Part shown: piece by piece, positions 52,881-61,787 of the stretch
Position numbering within the stretch: the stretch's first letter is position 1
How the letters are laid out: every line of letters starts with the position of its first letter
Assembly: GCA_934435205.1 (NCBI GenBank)
Contig: CAKSAK010000006.1
Span: 62,001-126,000, forward strand
Reading direction: 5' to 3'
DNA from: an uncultured Ruminococcus sp.
GTDB lineage: Bacteria > Bacillota > Clostridia > Oscillospirales > Ruminococcaceae
Length of the DNA stretch: 64,000 nucleotides
Notes under the pieces: model-generated
What the model was told of the DNA's origin: nothing
The model's database searches: none
The model's input: the letters and a program-made list of their open reading frames with translations, nothing else
Made by a program: the position numbers and the translations under genes

Positions 52881-53049
52881 GACTAAATTTGTACAAATTA
52901 TCATGATGAATTTTGTAGGTGCTAGCCTAAAAAGTGCGAAAAATGGCACTTATCTGTTGCTTTTTGTAGAGCGTGTAAATCATATTATATAGATATGAAC
53001 AATATGAAAAAATATAGCAAAAAAACTATTGCCGGCAAGTCGTGGGCTA

Positions 53050-53078
53050 TTGAAAAATCCTGACGGATATGTTATAAT
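53050..53078 (+). promoter_or_regulatory. promoter of the pyridoxamine kinase operon
   Basis: TTGAAA at 53050-53055, 17-base spacer, TATAAT at 53073-53078, 35 bases before the ATG. Confidence 0.75.
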
Positions 53079-53112
53079 AATATTTATGAGTATTTTTTAA
53101 GAGGGTTTTATT

Positions 53113-53970
53113 ATGCAGGGTTGTAAAAAGGTTGCTTCCATTCAGGATATATCAGGTCTGGGCAGGTGTTCGCTAACAGTGGTGATACCTGTGCTTTCCG
53201 CTATGGGTATTCAGGTGTGTCCTGTGCCTACGGCTGTGCTTTCGGCACACACTGGCTACAGCGAGTTTGTTATGAGAGATCTTACAGACTTTATGAAGCC
53301 TGCGTTGGAACACTATAAAAAAATGGATATGAAATTTGACTGTGTGTACAGTGGGTTTCTAGCTTCAAGCGAGCAGATAGACCACTGCCTTGAGTTTTTC
53401 GAGGCTTTTCCTGACGCCCTGAAGGTCGTAGACCCTGTTATGGGTGACGGAGGAAAGGCATATAAGACCTACACAAAAGAGCTTTGCAGCCGTGTGGTCG
53501 AGCTTGTAAAGGTGGCGGATATAATCACGCCTAACCTCACAGAGGCGGCTATACTTCTTGGTGAGGAATATCCAACGGCTTCAATGCGCAGCTCTGAGAT
53601 AAAATCATGGCTTGTAAGGCTTTCAAAGCAGGGTGCAAAGATAGTTGTTATCACAAGCGTAAATCTTGCAGACGGCGGAATGTCAACTGTAGGCTATGAT
53701 AAAGAAAACAACAGCTTTTGGAAAATAAAGAATGATTATGTTCCTGCGCACTATTCAGGAACGGGAGATATGTTCACAAGTGTTCTTATTGGAGGACTTC
53801 TCAAGGGTGACAGCCTGCCTATCGCAATGAACAGAGCCACAGCGTTCACAGAGCTTACTGTCAAGACTACATACAGCTATCAGACCCCTTGGACAGACGG
53901 ACTTATGCTGGAGGGTCAGCTTCCTTGGCTCACAAGCTATCAGGAGCTTAGGGACTATACGAATTTGTGA
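53113..53970 (+). CDS. pyridoxamine/pyridoxal kinase
   Basis: A 285-aa ribokinase-family protein: SIQDISGLGRCSLTVVIPVL near the start, DPVMGDGGKAY (about 116-126), NLTEAAILLG, and the catalytic GTGDMFTSVL (about 218-227). It phosphorylates B6 vitamers for pyridoxal-phosphate salvage. AAGAGGG precedes the ATG. First gene of a run with trmL and degV. Confidence 0.9.
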   Translation: MQGCKKVASIQDISGLGRCSLTVVIPVLSAMGIQVCPVPTAVLSAHTGYSEFVMRDLTDFMKPALEHYKKMDMKFDCVYSGFLASSEQIDHCLEFFEAFPDALKVVDPVMGDGGKAYKTYTKELCSRVVELVKVADIITPNLTEAAILLGEEYPTASMRSSEIKSWLVRLSKQGAKIVVITSVNLADGGMSTVGYDKENNSFWKIKNDYVPAHYSGTGDMFTSVLIGGLLKGDSLPIAMNRATAFTELTVKTTYSYQTPWTDGLMLEGQLPWLTSYQELRDYTNL

Positions 53971-53991
53971 TATCTGGAAGTGTTACCGAAT

Positions 53992-54498
53992 ATGAACAGA
54001 CTTAATATCGTGCTTTTAGAGCCGCAGATACCACAGAACACAGGCAATATTTCAAGGACTTGCGCAGTGACAGGTGCGGCACTGCATCTTGTGAAGCCTT
54101 ACGGCTTTGAGATAAGCGACAAAAAGCTAAAGCGTGCAGGGCTTGATTACTGGGATAAGCTTGAAATATACGAGTATGATAATATTGATGACTTTTTTTC
54201 TAAGAACAGCGGCGAGTTCTATTTCTTTACCACAAAGGGCAGAAAGGTGCACTCAGATGTGGATTATCCCCAGGATAGGGAAGTGTATATAATTTTCGGC
54301 AGAGAGGACAAGGGGCTGCCTGAGAAACTGCTTTATGAAAATCCCCAAAGCTGTGTGAGGATACCAATGAGAAAAACGCTCAGAAGCCTTAATCTGTCAA
54401 ACTCAGTGGCGATAGCCTGCTATGAGGTGTTAAGACAGTGGGATTATCCCGACCTTGGCAGAGAGGGCAAACTGACGCAATATACATGGGACGAATAA
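53992..54498 (+). CDS. trmL: tRNA (cytidine(34)-2'-O)-methyltransferase
   Basis: A 168-aa SPOUT methyltransferase: LNIVLLEPQIPQNTGNISRT at the N-terminus, AGLDYWDKL, FGREDKGLPE and IPMRKTLRSLNLSNSVAIAC forming the trefoil-knot S-adenosylmethionine site. It modifies the wobble base of tRNA-Leu. The ATG at 53992 fits family starts; a GTG at 53980 is an alternative. Confidence 0.9.
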   Translation: MNRLNIVLLEPQIPQNTGNISRTCAVTGAALHLVKPYGFEISDKKLKRAGLDYWDKLEIYEYDNIDDFFSKNSGEFYFFTTKGRKVHSDVDYPQDREVYIIFGREDKGLPEKLLYENPQSCVRIPMRKTLRSLNLSNSVAIACYEVLRQWDYPDLGREGKLTQYTWDE

Positions 54499-54526
54499 AA
54501 TAAATAAAAAAACGGAGGGTGAACTA

Positions 54527-55399
54527 ATGGCAAAAATAAAATTTCTTACTGACTCAGCGAGCGATATCACCGAGGAGCTTGAAAAGAAGCTGGATATCCA
54601 GATTATGAATTTCAAGGTGGCAATGGGTGATGACAGCTACACATCAAGGGTAGATTTCGACAATGAGAAGTTCTACAAGATGCTTGACGATTTTGACGGC
54701 ATACCTGTTACATCGCAGATAACAGCCTTTGAATATCAGGAAACTTTTGAGAAGCTCTACAGCGAGGGCTATACTGATGTTATAAACACTACTATAAACT
54801 CAAAAGGCTCGGCAACATACAACAACGCTGTTATGGCGGCAGAGGAGTTTTATTCCGCTCACCCTGAGGCAAAGGGCAAGTTCACTATATACAATATAGA
54901 CGGTGAGAGCTACACAGGAGCGTATGGTTATGCAGTAGTTCAGGGCGCAATGAAAGCCGCAAAGGACGTTCCTGCGGCTGATATCGTGGCTTTTATGGAG
55001 GACTGGATAAAGAACTGCGTTATTTTCTTTGCACCATATACACTCAAATATGCAAAGAAGTCAGGAAGGATACCTTCTGCGGCGGCTTTTGTTGGCGAGG
55101 TAATGGGCCTTAGACCTATCATGAGGATACATGACCATGCTATCGTTACAGAAACAAAGGTAAGAGGCGACAAAGCTATCGTGCCAAAGATACTTGACCT
55201 GACTGTAAAGGAAATGATACCGCAGACACCTTACTGCATCGTTTACGGCAATGACGAAAGCGTGAGAGATGAAATGGTGCAGGCCATGACGAAGAAGGTG
55301 GGCTATCCGCCTGCTGAGTGCTATCAGATAGGTGCGGCAATTGCAATAAATGCAGGTCCAAAGGTAACGGGCGTTATCTTTAAGGCACAGAACAAGTAA
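54527..55399 (+). CDS. DegV family fatty-acid-binding protein
   Basis: A 290-aa DegV/FakB-type protein: FLTDSASDITEELEKKLDI, PVTSQITAFEYQE, TINSKGSATYNNAVMAAEEF and a C-terminal IGAAIAINAGPKVTG. These bind fatty acids and, with a FakA kinase, feed phospholipid synthesis. The GGAGGGTGAACTA site precedes the ATG. No fakA is in the window. Confidence 0.85.
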   Translation: MAKIKFLTDSASDITEELEKKLDIQIMNFKVAMGDDSYTSRVDFDNEKFYKMLDDFDGIPVTSQITAFEYQETFEKLYSEGYTDVINTTINSKGSATYNNAVMAAEEFYSAHPEAKGKFTIYNIDGESYTGAYGYAVVQGAMKAAKDVPAADIVAFMEDWIKNCVIFFAPYTLKYAKKSGRIPSAAAFVGEVMGLRPIMRIHDHAIVTETKVRGDKAIVPKILDLTVKEMIPQTPYCIVYGNDESVRDEMVQAMTKKVGYPPAECYQIGAAIAINAGPKVTGVIFKAQNK

Positions 55400-55420
55400 A
55401 TTTGATACGGATATAAAAAG

Positions 55421-55453
55421 ACGGACGTTTCGCTTTGAAACGCCCGTTTTTTG
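55421..55453 (+). terminator. terminator after the DegV gene
   Basis: CGTTTC/GAAACG and ACGG/CCGT stems with one mismatch, followed by six T. Confidence 0.8.
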
Positions 55454-55469
55454 TCAGCTCATGCTGTTG

Positions 55470-58013
55470 TTATTTGTTTTTGCGTGATCTTCTGCCGGCA
55501 ACTACAAGTCCGCTTCCTGTGATAAGAATAGTAAAGAGGATACCGCCAAGGTCATTGCCTGTGTTAGGGTTTGTGCTTCCTGCATTGTTCTTGGCAGGGG
55601 TCTTGCTGTCGGCCGCTTTGCTGTCAGTATTCTTGCTGTCTGTGCCTGTGCTGCTATTATTTGAGCTTGTGTCTTTGATATCTGAGTTTGTATCGCTGTT
55701 GTCAGAACTTGTATCAGCTGCCTTTGGTGTCATAGTCAGGTCAGTGATGACCCACATAGTACCGTCAGAGCCGTCGCTCGTATCATTTTCATAGCGTTTG
55801 TAATTCACAAATTCACCGTTGATCTTCAGCTTCGTGTCTGGTCCGAATACATAAGAGGTATTTTCACTCTCAACAAAGCCCACAGCTTTCACATACACGC
55901 CGTAATGATATGTCTTTCCACTTTCAAAAGTGGTTATCTTATTTTCATAAGCGCCGCTGAAGAAATCCGCAGAGATCGCACCTGTCTTGCTGTCCAATTC
56001 CCACCACTCGCAATTGTATGCATACTTCACGCCTTCAGGACTCTTGCCTGTAAACACGGGCTTGTCGCCGTCCTTGAAGTTGATGGTGGCGTCGTTGATC
56101 TCCACCACATCAATAACTTTCACGGTGGACGGCGTCATGGTCAATACATTGCTGAACCAAATGGTCTCGCCGCTATCATCCACATCGATCTGATCGGGTG
56201 TCAGGGTGATTTCTTCGCCGTTGATATAGAGCTTCGTGTTCTGATCAAAGCGGTAGCCCTCTTCCATGCCTAAGTCGGAGATCTTGAAATATACGCCATA
56301 GGTATAGCTTTTGTCGGCTTCAAACTCCGTAATGAGCTTGCCGTTATAGCGAGTGTTCCAGAAATCGCTGGAGGTAATGCCATAACTGCTGCCGTCATTG
56401 GCGTCCCAACGCTGATGATCGGTGTCAACGATAGGGTCAATGACACCAGTGCTGAAAAGCGGTTTATCTCCGGCATTAAAGTTGATAATGGCATCAAGTC
56501 GGATCTCTTCAACAGCCTGACCAGGGCGCAGCTCTGTTCCATATCTAATAAGACAGGTCTTGCCGTCATTCATTACATCGACCCACGAGCCGAAAGGCAG
56601 GCTTGCTCCATTCAGCGTAACATTTTCATCTTTCAAATTGCTGTCAAAGGTATAGCCGTCCTTTGCTTTAAGTTTTACGGAATATCTATATCTTCCGCCT
56701 TTCTCAAAAGTATTGAATCGAACATCACCGTCCGAATAATCGCTTTCATCAGAATACCAATAGCCAACGGTGTTCATGGTGTCACTGGCGTCCTTTTCAC
56801 GTTTCTCCCAACGCTCGAAGAGAATATCATATTTGTCCTGATTAGCGCCTGTTCGCTTGGCAGATACCTGCGGGGCATTGCCCGGCTGATAATCGAGCTT
56901 CACGTTTTCGATATTGATCATGTTAATACTGCTTGAAGTTGCCGCAGGTGTCCAATGTGCTTTTAGGGTAATATTCCCAGTGACCTTGGTATCAAAGGTA
57001 TACTTTGCATCATTTAGATACCACCCAGCAAAATCATAGCCGTTCCTCTTCGGTTCATTTGGCTCGATCGCAGAAGTATTCAATACCTTTTGCTCTGACA
57101 CTGCACTTCCGCCGTCTGAATCAAATGTCACTGTGAACTCATCAAAAGACCATGGAAATACACCACAGTTTTCGATCGCACCTCCAGAAATGACAACGAT
57201 CGCCGTATTGTTTTTGCCATATACTGCATTGCCGAGACCTCCCAAGTCTACCTTGCAGTCCTTAATTGTGCCGCCGGTCATGGTGAAGCTGCCATTTTCG
57301 TATATGTTTACTGCACCGCCGTTATTGTATGCAGAGCAATTTTCGATCGTTCCGCCGTTCATCACGAAGAAGCTGCCCTGCTTGACAAATACAGCACCGC
57401 CGTCGTCCTCCGCTCTGCAGTTGCTGATCGTACCGTCGTTCATTGTAAATGTGCAGCCCATGCCTATATCTACAGCAGCGCCGTCATCACCTGCTTTGCA
57501 ATCCTTAATAGTACCGCCGTTCATAACGAACTTGCCGTACTTGACCGGAGTTTCCGTTACACCAGTGTTGGATACATCCACTGCGCCGCCGTCTCCGTCG
57601 GAATCCGTGCAATTCACGATACTGCCGCTCTCCAGAGTAAGCGTACCACCCTTGACTTCAAATCCGCAGTTCTTGTTCTGCCCGTCGATCTTGCCACTGG
57701 TACCGCTGTCCTTTACTGTTAGGTCTCCGTTGCTGCGCACCCGAATTATCTCATCATCTGTCGAGCTGCAGCTCAGGGTATATCCGTTGAGATCAAGAGT
57801 AACAGTGCGCTCCACATCTAGTTTCCAGGTGGTCTCAATGTTTCCACCCAACCTGATCTCTGAAAATTCCGTATTTTCCAATGCTGACTTCAGTTCCGTT
57901 TCATTACTGACTGTAGAATCTGTGGCAAATGTCAACATAGACATTTGTGGTGCTGCCAAACATAGGGTAAGGATAAAAGCGGTTATTTTTCCTTGCAGTG
58001 ATCGTTTTTTCAT
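55470..58013 (-). CDS. NPNTG-anchored surface protein A (beta-helix, InlB repeat, repeated modules)
   Basis: An 847-aa protein with a signal peptide (about 10-30). Residues about 35-280 show a cysteine-bearing beta-helix with GGTIKDC, GGAVFVKQG, GGTIENC repeats. A Listeria-Bacteroides (InlB) repeat follows at about 290-360 (FAGWYLNDAKYTFDTKV). Then come three tandem copies of a 110-130-residue module (about 370-760), an Asp/Ser/Asn heptad linker and the sorting end NPNTGNDLGG, hydrophobic helix, RRSRKNK. AAAGGAG fits the ATG at 58013; 58022 would abut the site. It is the downstream partner of surface protein B and shares its ends. Confidence 0.85.
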   Translation of the reverse strand: MKKRSLQGKITAFILTLCLAAPQMSMLTFATDSTVSNETELKSALENTEFSEIRLGGNIETTWKLDVERTVTLDLNGYTLSCSSTDDEIIRVRSNGDLTVKDSGTSGKIDGQNKNCGFEVKGGTLTLESGSIVNCTDSDGDGGAVDVSNTGVTETPVKYGKFVMNGGTIKDCKAGDDGAAVDIGMGCTFTMNDGTISNCRAEDDGGAVFVKQGSFFVMNGGTIENCSAYNNGGAVNIYENGSFTMTGGTIKDCKVDLGGLGNAVYGKNNTAIVVISGGAIENCGVFPWSFDEFTVTFDSDGGSAVSEQKVLNTSAIEPNEPKRNGYDFAGWYLNDAKYTFDTKVTGNITLKAHWTPAATSSSINMINIENVKLDYQPGNAPQVSAKRTGANQDKYDILFERWEKREKDASDTMNTVGYWYSDESDYSDGDVRFNTFEKGGRYRYSVKLKAKDGYTFDSNLKDENVTLNGASLPFGSWVDVMNDGKTCLIRYGTELRPGQAVEEIRLDAIINFNAGDKPLFSTGVIDPIVDTDHQRWDANDGSSYGITSSDFWNTRYNGKLITEFEADKSYTYGVYFKISDLGMEEGYRFDQNTKLYINGEEITLTPDQIDVDDSGETIWFSNVLTMTPSTVKVIDVVEINDATINFKDGDKPVFTGKSPEGVKYAYNCEWWELDSKTGAISADFFSGAYENKITTFESGKTYHYGVYVKAVGFVESENTSYVFGPDTKLKINGEFVNYKRYENDTSDGSDGTMWVITDLTMTPKAADTSSDNSDTNSDIKDTSSNNSSTGTDSKNTDSKAADSKTPAKNNAGSTNPNTGNDLGGILFTILITGSGLVVAGRRSRKNK
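55614..55718 (-). repeat. heptad coding repeat of surface protein A
   Basis: Five consecutive 21-bp units code for seven-residue repeats such as ADTSSDN, SDTNSDI and KDTSSNN, linking the modules to the wall anchor. Confidence 0.7.
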
Positions 58014-58047
58014 AATATACATCTCCTTTTGTCAGCTCATGCTGTTG

Positions 58048-59661
58048 TTATTTGTTTTTGCGTGATTTTCTTCCTGCAACTACAAGTCCGCTTCCTGTGA
58101 TAAGAATAGTAAAGAGGATACCGCCAACATTATTGCCTGTGTTAGGGTTTGTGCTTCCTGCACTGTTCTTTACAGGAGCTTTGCTGTTTGTGTTTGTGCT
58201 GTTGTTTGCGCTTGTATTACTGCTGTCTGTGCTTGTGCTGCTGTTATTTGAACTTGTATCACTGCTGTCTGAACTTGTGTTACTGTTGTTTGAGCTTGTA
58301 TCATTGTTGTCAGAACTTGTATCGCTGTTGTCAGAACTTGTGTCTGATCCTATTGGTTTCATAGCCAGTTTTGTTATGCCTGAGAACTGCTGTTTATTAT
58401 CGGTGCTGATGCGGTCAAGACTTACTTCTTCGCCATTAATGATAAGCTTTGTGTTTGGACTAAAATAACAGCCGCTTCCGCTGCCCTGTGCACTTGTTAT
58501 AATACAGATCTCATAATAATATGTTTTATTCTTGTCAAATGTGCTGATGAGTTTGCCGCCCCAGTAAGAAAGATGATCTTCATTGTTGAACCACTCTTCT
58601 GAGCTTATACCCTCGCCGTCTGTGCGCCATGCTTCAAAGACGATTCTGTATCTATTGTCTGACGTAGTTCCGGTGAAAACAGGCTTGTCGCCGTCCTTAA
58701 AGCTGATAGTAGCATCGTTGATCTCCACCACGTCAATGAATGTCACCGTAGATGTAGTGATCGTTTTAATGGCAGGGATATACATAGAGCCGCCTACGAA
58801 AGGTGCTGACACTTTCTGACCATTTATTGTAATGACAGTATCACTGCTGAAAGAATATCCGTCTTTCGGTTTCAGCATAAGTGAATACACATATTTTTTG
58901 CCGCCTTCAAATTCCGTGAAAGTTGGCAAAGAGCCGTGTGAGCCGTTGTCAGAATACCATGCGGCAACAGGTTCATTGTTTTCAAATTGCTGCCAGCATT
59001 CATAAGCCACATCGTATTTTTCGTAGTCTACCGGTGTTACAAAAGCCGATGTCTCAGGTGTATCGCCAGCTCCATAATTAAATCTCACATCTTCAATAGT
59101 GGCACTGGTGATAGTCTGTTCTTCATTGCTGTCATCAGGGATATCAACAGAATAAGGGCTGTAAATTAAAAGCTTTGTGCTAAGCTCTTTTATTTCCAGA
59201 TTTGTGTGATGATCTGGTGTGCCCCATTCATATCCTCCAACGGAAACGACAGTCTCATCTCCGCTTATGAAATATCCACTGTCGGTGGCAAGAACTATAT
59301 TGTAGCTGTAGTGCTTGCCTGCTTCAAATGTGGTTATCCTTTTGTCAGGGGATAGACTTGCCATTTTGTCAGGGTCGGAATACCAATAGCGTCCTGTGCC
59401 TGACCATACGCCGCCCTCTTCTTTTTGGTATATCTCACGCCAGTATTCATATGCAACTGTGCAGTGAGCGTCCGCATTTGATACAGCGGCGGTGGTGCGT
59501 GGCGTATCACCTGCCTTGTAGTCGATATGTTCATATGAGACATTGATCTTACTGATGTAGGTTACTCCGTCTGAAAATGCTGATATGGGCATCAGCGTTG
59601 CTGCCACGCATAAGGTAAGGATAAAAGCGGTTATTCTCCCTTGCAGTGATCGTTTTTTCAT
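58048..59661 (-). CDS. NPNTG-anchored surface protein B
   Basis: A 537-aa protein with the same first residues and signal peptide as protein A (KKRSLQG...TAFILTLC, allowing a few changes), three copies of the 110-130-residue module (about 30-415) with W/Y and DGYxF signatures, a run of seven heptads, and the sorting end NPNTGNNVGG plus hydrophobic helix and RKSRKNK. It lacks the beta-helix and InlB repeat of A. AAAGGAG fits the ATG at 59661. Only about 35 bases separate its stop from the start of A, so the two probably share a transcript. Confidence 0.85.
   Translation of the reverse strand: MKKRSLQGRITAFILTLCVAATLMPISAFSDGVTYISKINVSYEHIDYKAGDTPRTTAAVSNADAHCTVAYEYWREIYQKEEGGVWSGTGRYWYSDPDKMASLSPDKRITTFEAGKHYSYNIVLATDSGYFISGDETVVSVGGYEWGTPDHHTNLEIKELSTKLLIYSPYSVDIPDDSNEEQTITSATIEDVRFNYGAGDTPETSAFVTPVDYEKYDVAYECWQQFENNEPVAAWYSDNGSHGSLPTFTEFEGGKKYVYSLMLKPKDGYSFSSDTVITINGQKVSAPFVGGSMYIPAIKTITTSTVTFIDVVEINDATISFKDGDKPVFTGTTSDNRYRIVFEAWRTDGEGISSEEWFNNEDHLSYWGGKLISTFDKNKTYYYEICIITSAQGSGSGCYFSPNTKLIINGEEVSLDRISTDNKQQFSGITKLAMKPIGSDTSSDNSDTSSDNNDTSSNNSNTSSDSSDTSSNNSSTSTDSSNTSANNSTNTNSKAPVKNSAGSTNPNTGNNVGGILFTILITGSGLVVAGRKSRKNK
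58201..58347 (-). repeat. heptad coding repeat of surface protein B
   Basis: Seven consecutive 21-bp units encode SDTSSDN-type heptads (consensus S/N-D/S/N-T-S-S-D/N-N/S). Unit length is constant with no partial copies, making a variable stalk likely. Confidence 0.75.
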
Positions 59662-59744
59662 AATATACATCTCCTTTTGATATTATAATTTTTTCATATT
59701 CGCTACTATACTATAAGCACACCTCCATTACTTTGTATTTTCCC

Positions 59745-59769
59745 TAATGTGATATTCTTTATCACATTA
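59745..59769. promoter_or_regulatory. perfect palindromic operator candidate
   Basis: TAATGTGATA, five bases, TATCACATTA: ten-bp arms without mismatch, in the region between surface protein B and the divergent HTH regulator. Binding by that regulator is inferred from position. Confidence 0.65.
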
Positions 59770-59914
59770 TAACAAATCTATGAATAAATTTGTGGCTTAT
59801 TTCATAATAGTCATATGCCAATTCTGAAATTATATATCGCAGGGGACTTCCTTTTTTGATAAATATGATATATAATTAACATAACACCATATGACAGCGG
59901 GAGGGATCGTTAAA

Positions 59915-61687
59915 ATGAAGTTTTGCGAACAGCTTGGTAAGTATATAGAACAGCTTTCCTGCACGGCAAAGGAGCTTTGTGAGTTGTCAGGGATATCTCC
60001 CTCAACATTTAGCAGATACAGAAGCGGCGAGAGAATACCTGAGATAGACACTGTGGCGTTTGACGGGCTTTGCAACGCTCTTGCGGCTGTGGCAAGGGAA
60101 AAAGGCTATGGCGATATGACAAGGGAGAACATAAAAAAAGCCTTTCTTGACTGTGAAGACATCATACCTGCCGACAGAGAGTCTATGCGGCAAAATTTCA
60201 ATACCCTTATCTCAGCCCTTGATATAAACATCAAGCGTATGTGCAAGGAGATAAATTATGATGTTTCCACCGTTTTCCGTATACGCAACGGCACAAGAAA
60301 GCCTGCCGACCCTGAACGCTTTGTCGCCGCAATAGCAGGCTTTACTGCAAGGGAGCTTAGAACTCCCACAGAGATATCAGCGGTCGCACAGCTTGTGGGC
60401 TGTAATGAAAGTGATATAGAGGATATGTCACAGCGTTATGAAGTGATATGCAAATGGCTGTTCAGCGATCACGCCAGACAGAGCAGAGAGATAAAAAGCG
60501 GTGGCAGAGAGATAAAAAGCGGTGGCATTGAAAAGTTTCTTGATAAGCTTGATGAGTTTGACCTGAACGAATACATAAAGGCGATACATTTTGATGAAAT
60601 GAAAGTGCCTGCATTGCCTTTTCAGCTTCCTGTGTCAAAAAATTATTTTGGCATCAAGGAAATGATGGAAAGCGAGCTTGATTTTTTGAAAGCCACGGTC
60701 TTGTCACGTTCTAATGAGCCTGTGATAATGTACAGTGATATGCCTATGAAGGAAATGGCTGACGATCCTGAATTTCCGAAGAAGTGGATGTTCGGTATGG
60801 CTCTGATGCTTAAAAAGGGTCTGCACCTTTGTCAGATACATAATCTTGACCGCTCCCTAGATGATATGATGCTTGGTCTTGAAAGCTGGATACCGATGTA
60901 TATGACGGGGCAGATATCACCTTACTATTTGAAAAATATACAGAATAATGTTTTTCTGCATTTGCTGAAGGTATCAGGTGCGGCGGCTCTTTCAGGGGAA
61001 GCCGTGGCAGGCTTTCACAGCGAGGGCAGATATTATCTCACCAAGTCCAAAAAAGAGCTTGAATATTATCGTAAACGTGCCAATGATCTGCTTTCAAACG
61101 CCTGCCCGCTTATGGAGATATACCGAAGTGACAGGGAAAAAGATTTCAGTGATTTTCTCACTGCCGACTCTCACAGGCGTGGCAGGCGCAGGAGTATTTT
61201 ATCTGCTCTGCCTGTTTATACTATGGATAATGACCTGCTAAATAGTATACTTGACAGAAACGGCATTGACGACCGTCGGGGCAGAGATATAAAAGCTTAT
61301 GTCAGCGAGCGTAAAAAGCGAGTTGAGAGCATACTGGAAACCATGACCATAGAGGACGAGATATGCTGTCTTTCACGAGAGGAATTTGAAACACGTTCCC
61401 ATGCCCTTGATTTGTCGGGCGTATTCTGTGCCAGTGATGTTCTTTACAGCTATGATGATTATTCTGCACACTTAAAAAGCACAGAACGCTATGCGCAGAT
61501 ACATGAAAACTATAGCCTTAAATATGCTAAGCGGCAGACCTTTTGTAATTTGCAAATACTTATCCATGAAGGTCAGTGGGCGATGATATCAAAGGGAAAC
61601 GCACCTGCTATACATTTTGTTATACGACACCCGAAGCTTCTCAGCGCCCTAGAGAATTTCATTCCGCCTGTTATAGAAGGTCAATAA
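59915..61687 (+). CDS. large regulator with two HTH-like segments
   Basis: A 590-aa protein. Two lambda-repressor-like helix-turn-helix segments are visible: AKELCELSGISPSTFSRYRS (about 18-37) and MCKEINYDVSTVFRIRNG (about 109-126). The remaining 400 residues, mostly helical, match nothing recognised and may sense a signal. A perfect 21-bp tandem duplication at 60485-60526 encodes REIKSGG twice. The ATG at 59915 follows GGGAGGG; 59891 has no site. Divergence from the NPNTG surface genes and the palindrome between suggest it controls them. Confidence 0.65.
   Translation: MKFCEQLGKYIEQLSCTAKELCELSGISPSTFSRYRSGERIPEIDTVAFDGLCNALAAVAREKGYGDMTRENIKKAFLDCEDIIPADRESMRQNFNTLISALDINIKRMCKEINYDVSTVFRIRNGTRKPADPERFVAAIAGFTARELRTPTEISAVAQLVGCNESDIEDMSQRYEVICKWLFSDHARQSREIKSGGREIKSGGIEKFLDKLDEFDLNEYIKAIHFDEMKVPALPFQLPVSKNYFGIKEMMESELDFLKATVLSRSNEPVIMYSDMPMKEMADDPEFPKKWMFGMALMLKKGLHLCQIHNLDRSLDDMMLGLESWIPMYMTGQISPYYLKNIQNNVFLHLLKVSGAAALSGEAVAGFHSEGRYYLTKSKKELEYYRKRANDLLSNACPLMEIYRSDREKDFSDFLTADSHRRGRRRSILSALPVYTMDNDLLNSILDRNGIDDRRGRDIKAYVSERKKRVESILETMTIEDEICCLSREEFETRSHALDLSGVFCASDVLYSYDDYSAHLKSTERYAQIHENYSLKYAKRQTFCNLQILIHEGQWAMISKGNAPAIHFVIRHPKLLSALENFIPPVIEGQ
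60485..60526 (+). repeat. 21-bp perfect tandem duplication
   Basis: Two identical 21-base units in frame inside the regulator gene add seven residues (REIKSGG) once. It looks recent, as no base differs. Confidence 0.85.
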
Positions 61688-61723
61688 ATACAGGATCACA
61701 CTATCCCCTTGGTGTTCCTGACG

Positions 61724-61761
61724 AAAAACGGACGCTTCCGATGTGGAAACGTCCGTTTTTT
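61724..61761. terminator. bidirectional terminator
   Basis: ACGGACG pairs with CGTCCGT, plus an inner TTCC/GGAA stem; A-run and T-run on the outside. It ends both the regulator and the converging cohesin-like gene. Confidence 0.85.
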
Positions 61762-61787
61762 ATAGCCAAAAGAAATATATTCGGTTA

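Larger units (their letters stand above)
52785..53112. other. 328-base intergenic region with divergent promoters
   Basis: No gene. It holds the leftward GGDEF promoter, the rightward pyridoxamine kinase promoter, and a small hairpin AAGTGC/GCACTT at 52932-52951 of unknown role. Confidence 0.6.

Noticed and set aside
52932..52951. Possible cyclic di-GMP riboswitch before the pyridoxamine kinase gene or the GGDEF gene
   Set aside because: Only a 6-bp hairpin is visible; the conserved core of known cyclic di-GMP riboswitches is missing.
57133..58065. 310-codon rightward frame opposite surface protein A
   Set aside because: Pro/Ser/Leu-rich mirror of Gly/Asn-rich coding repeats on the other strand.
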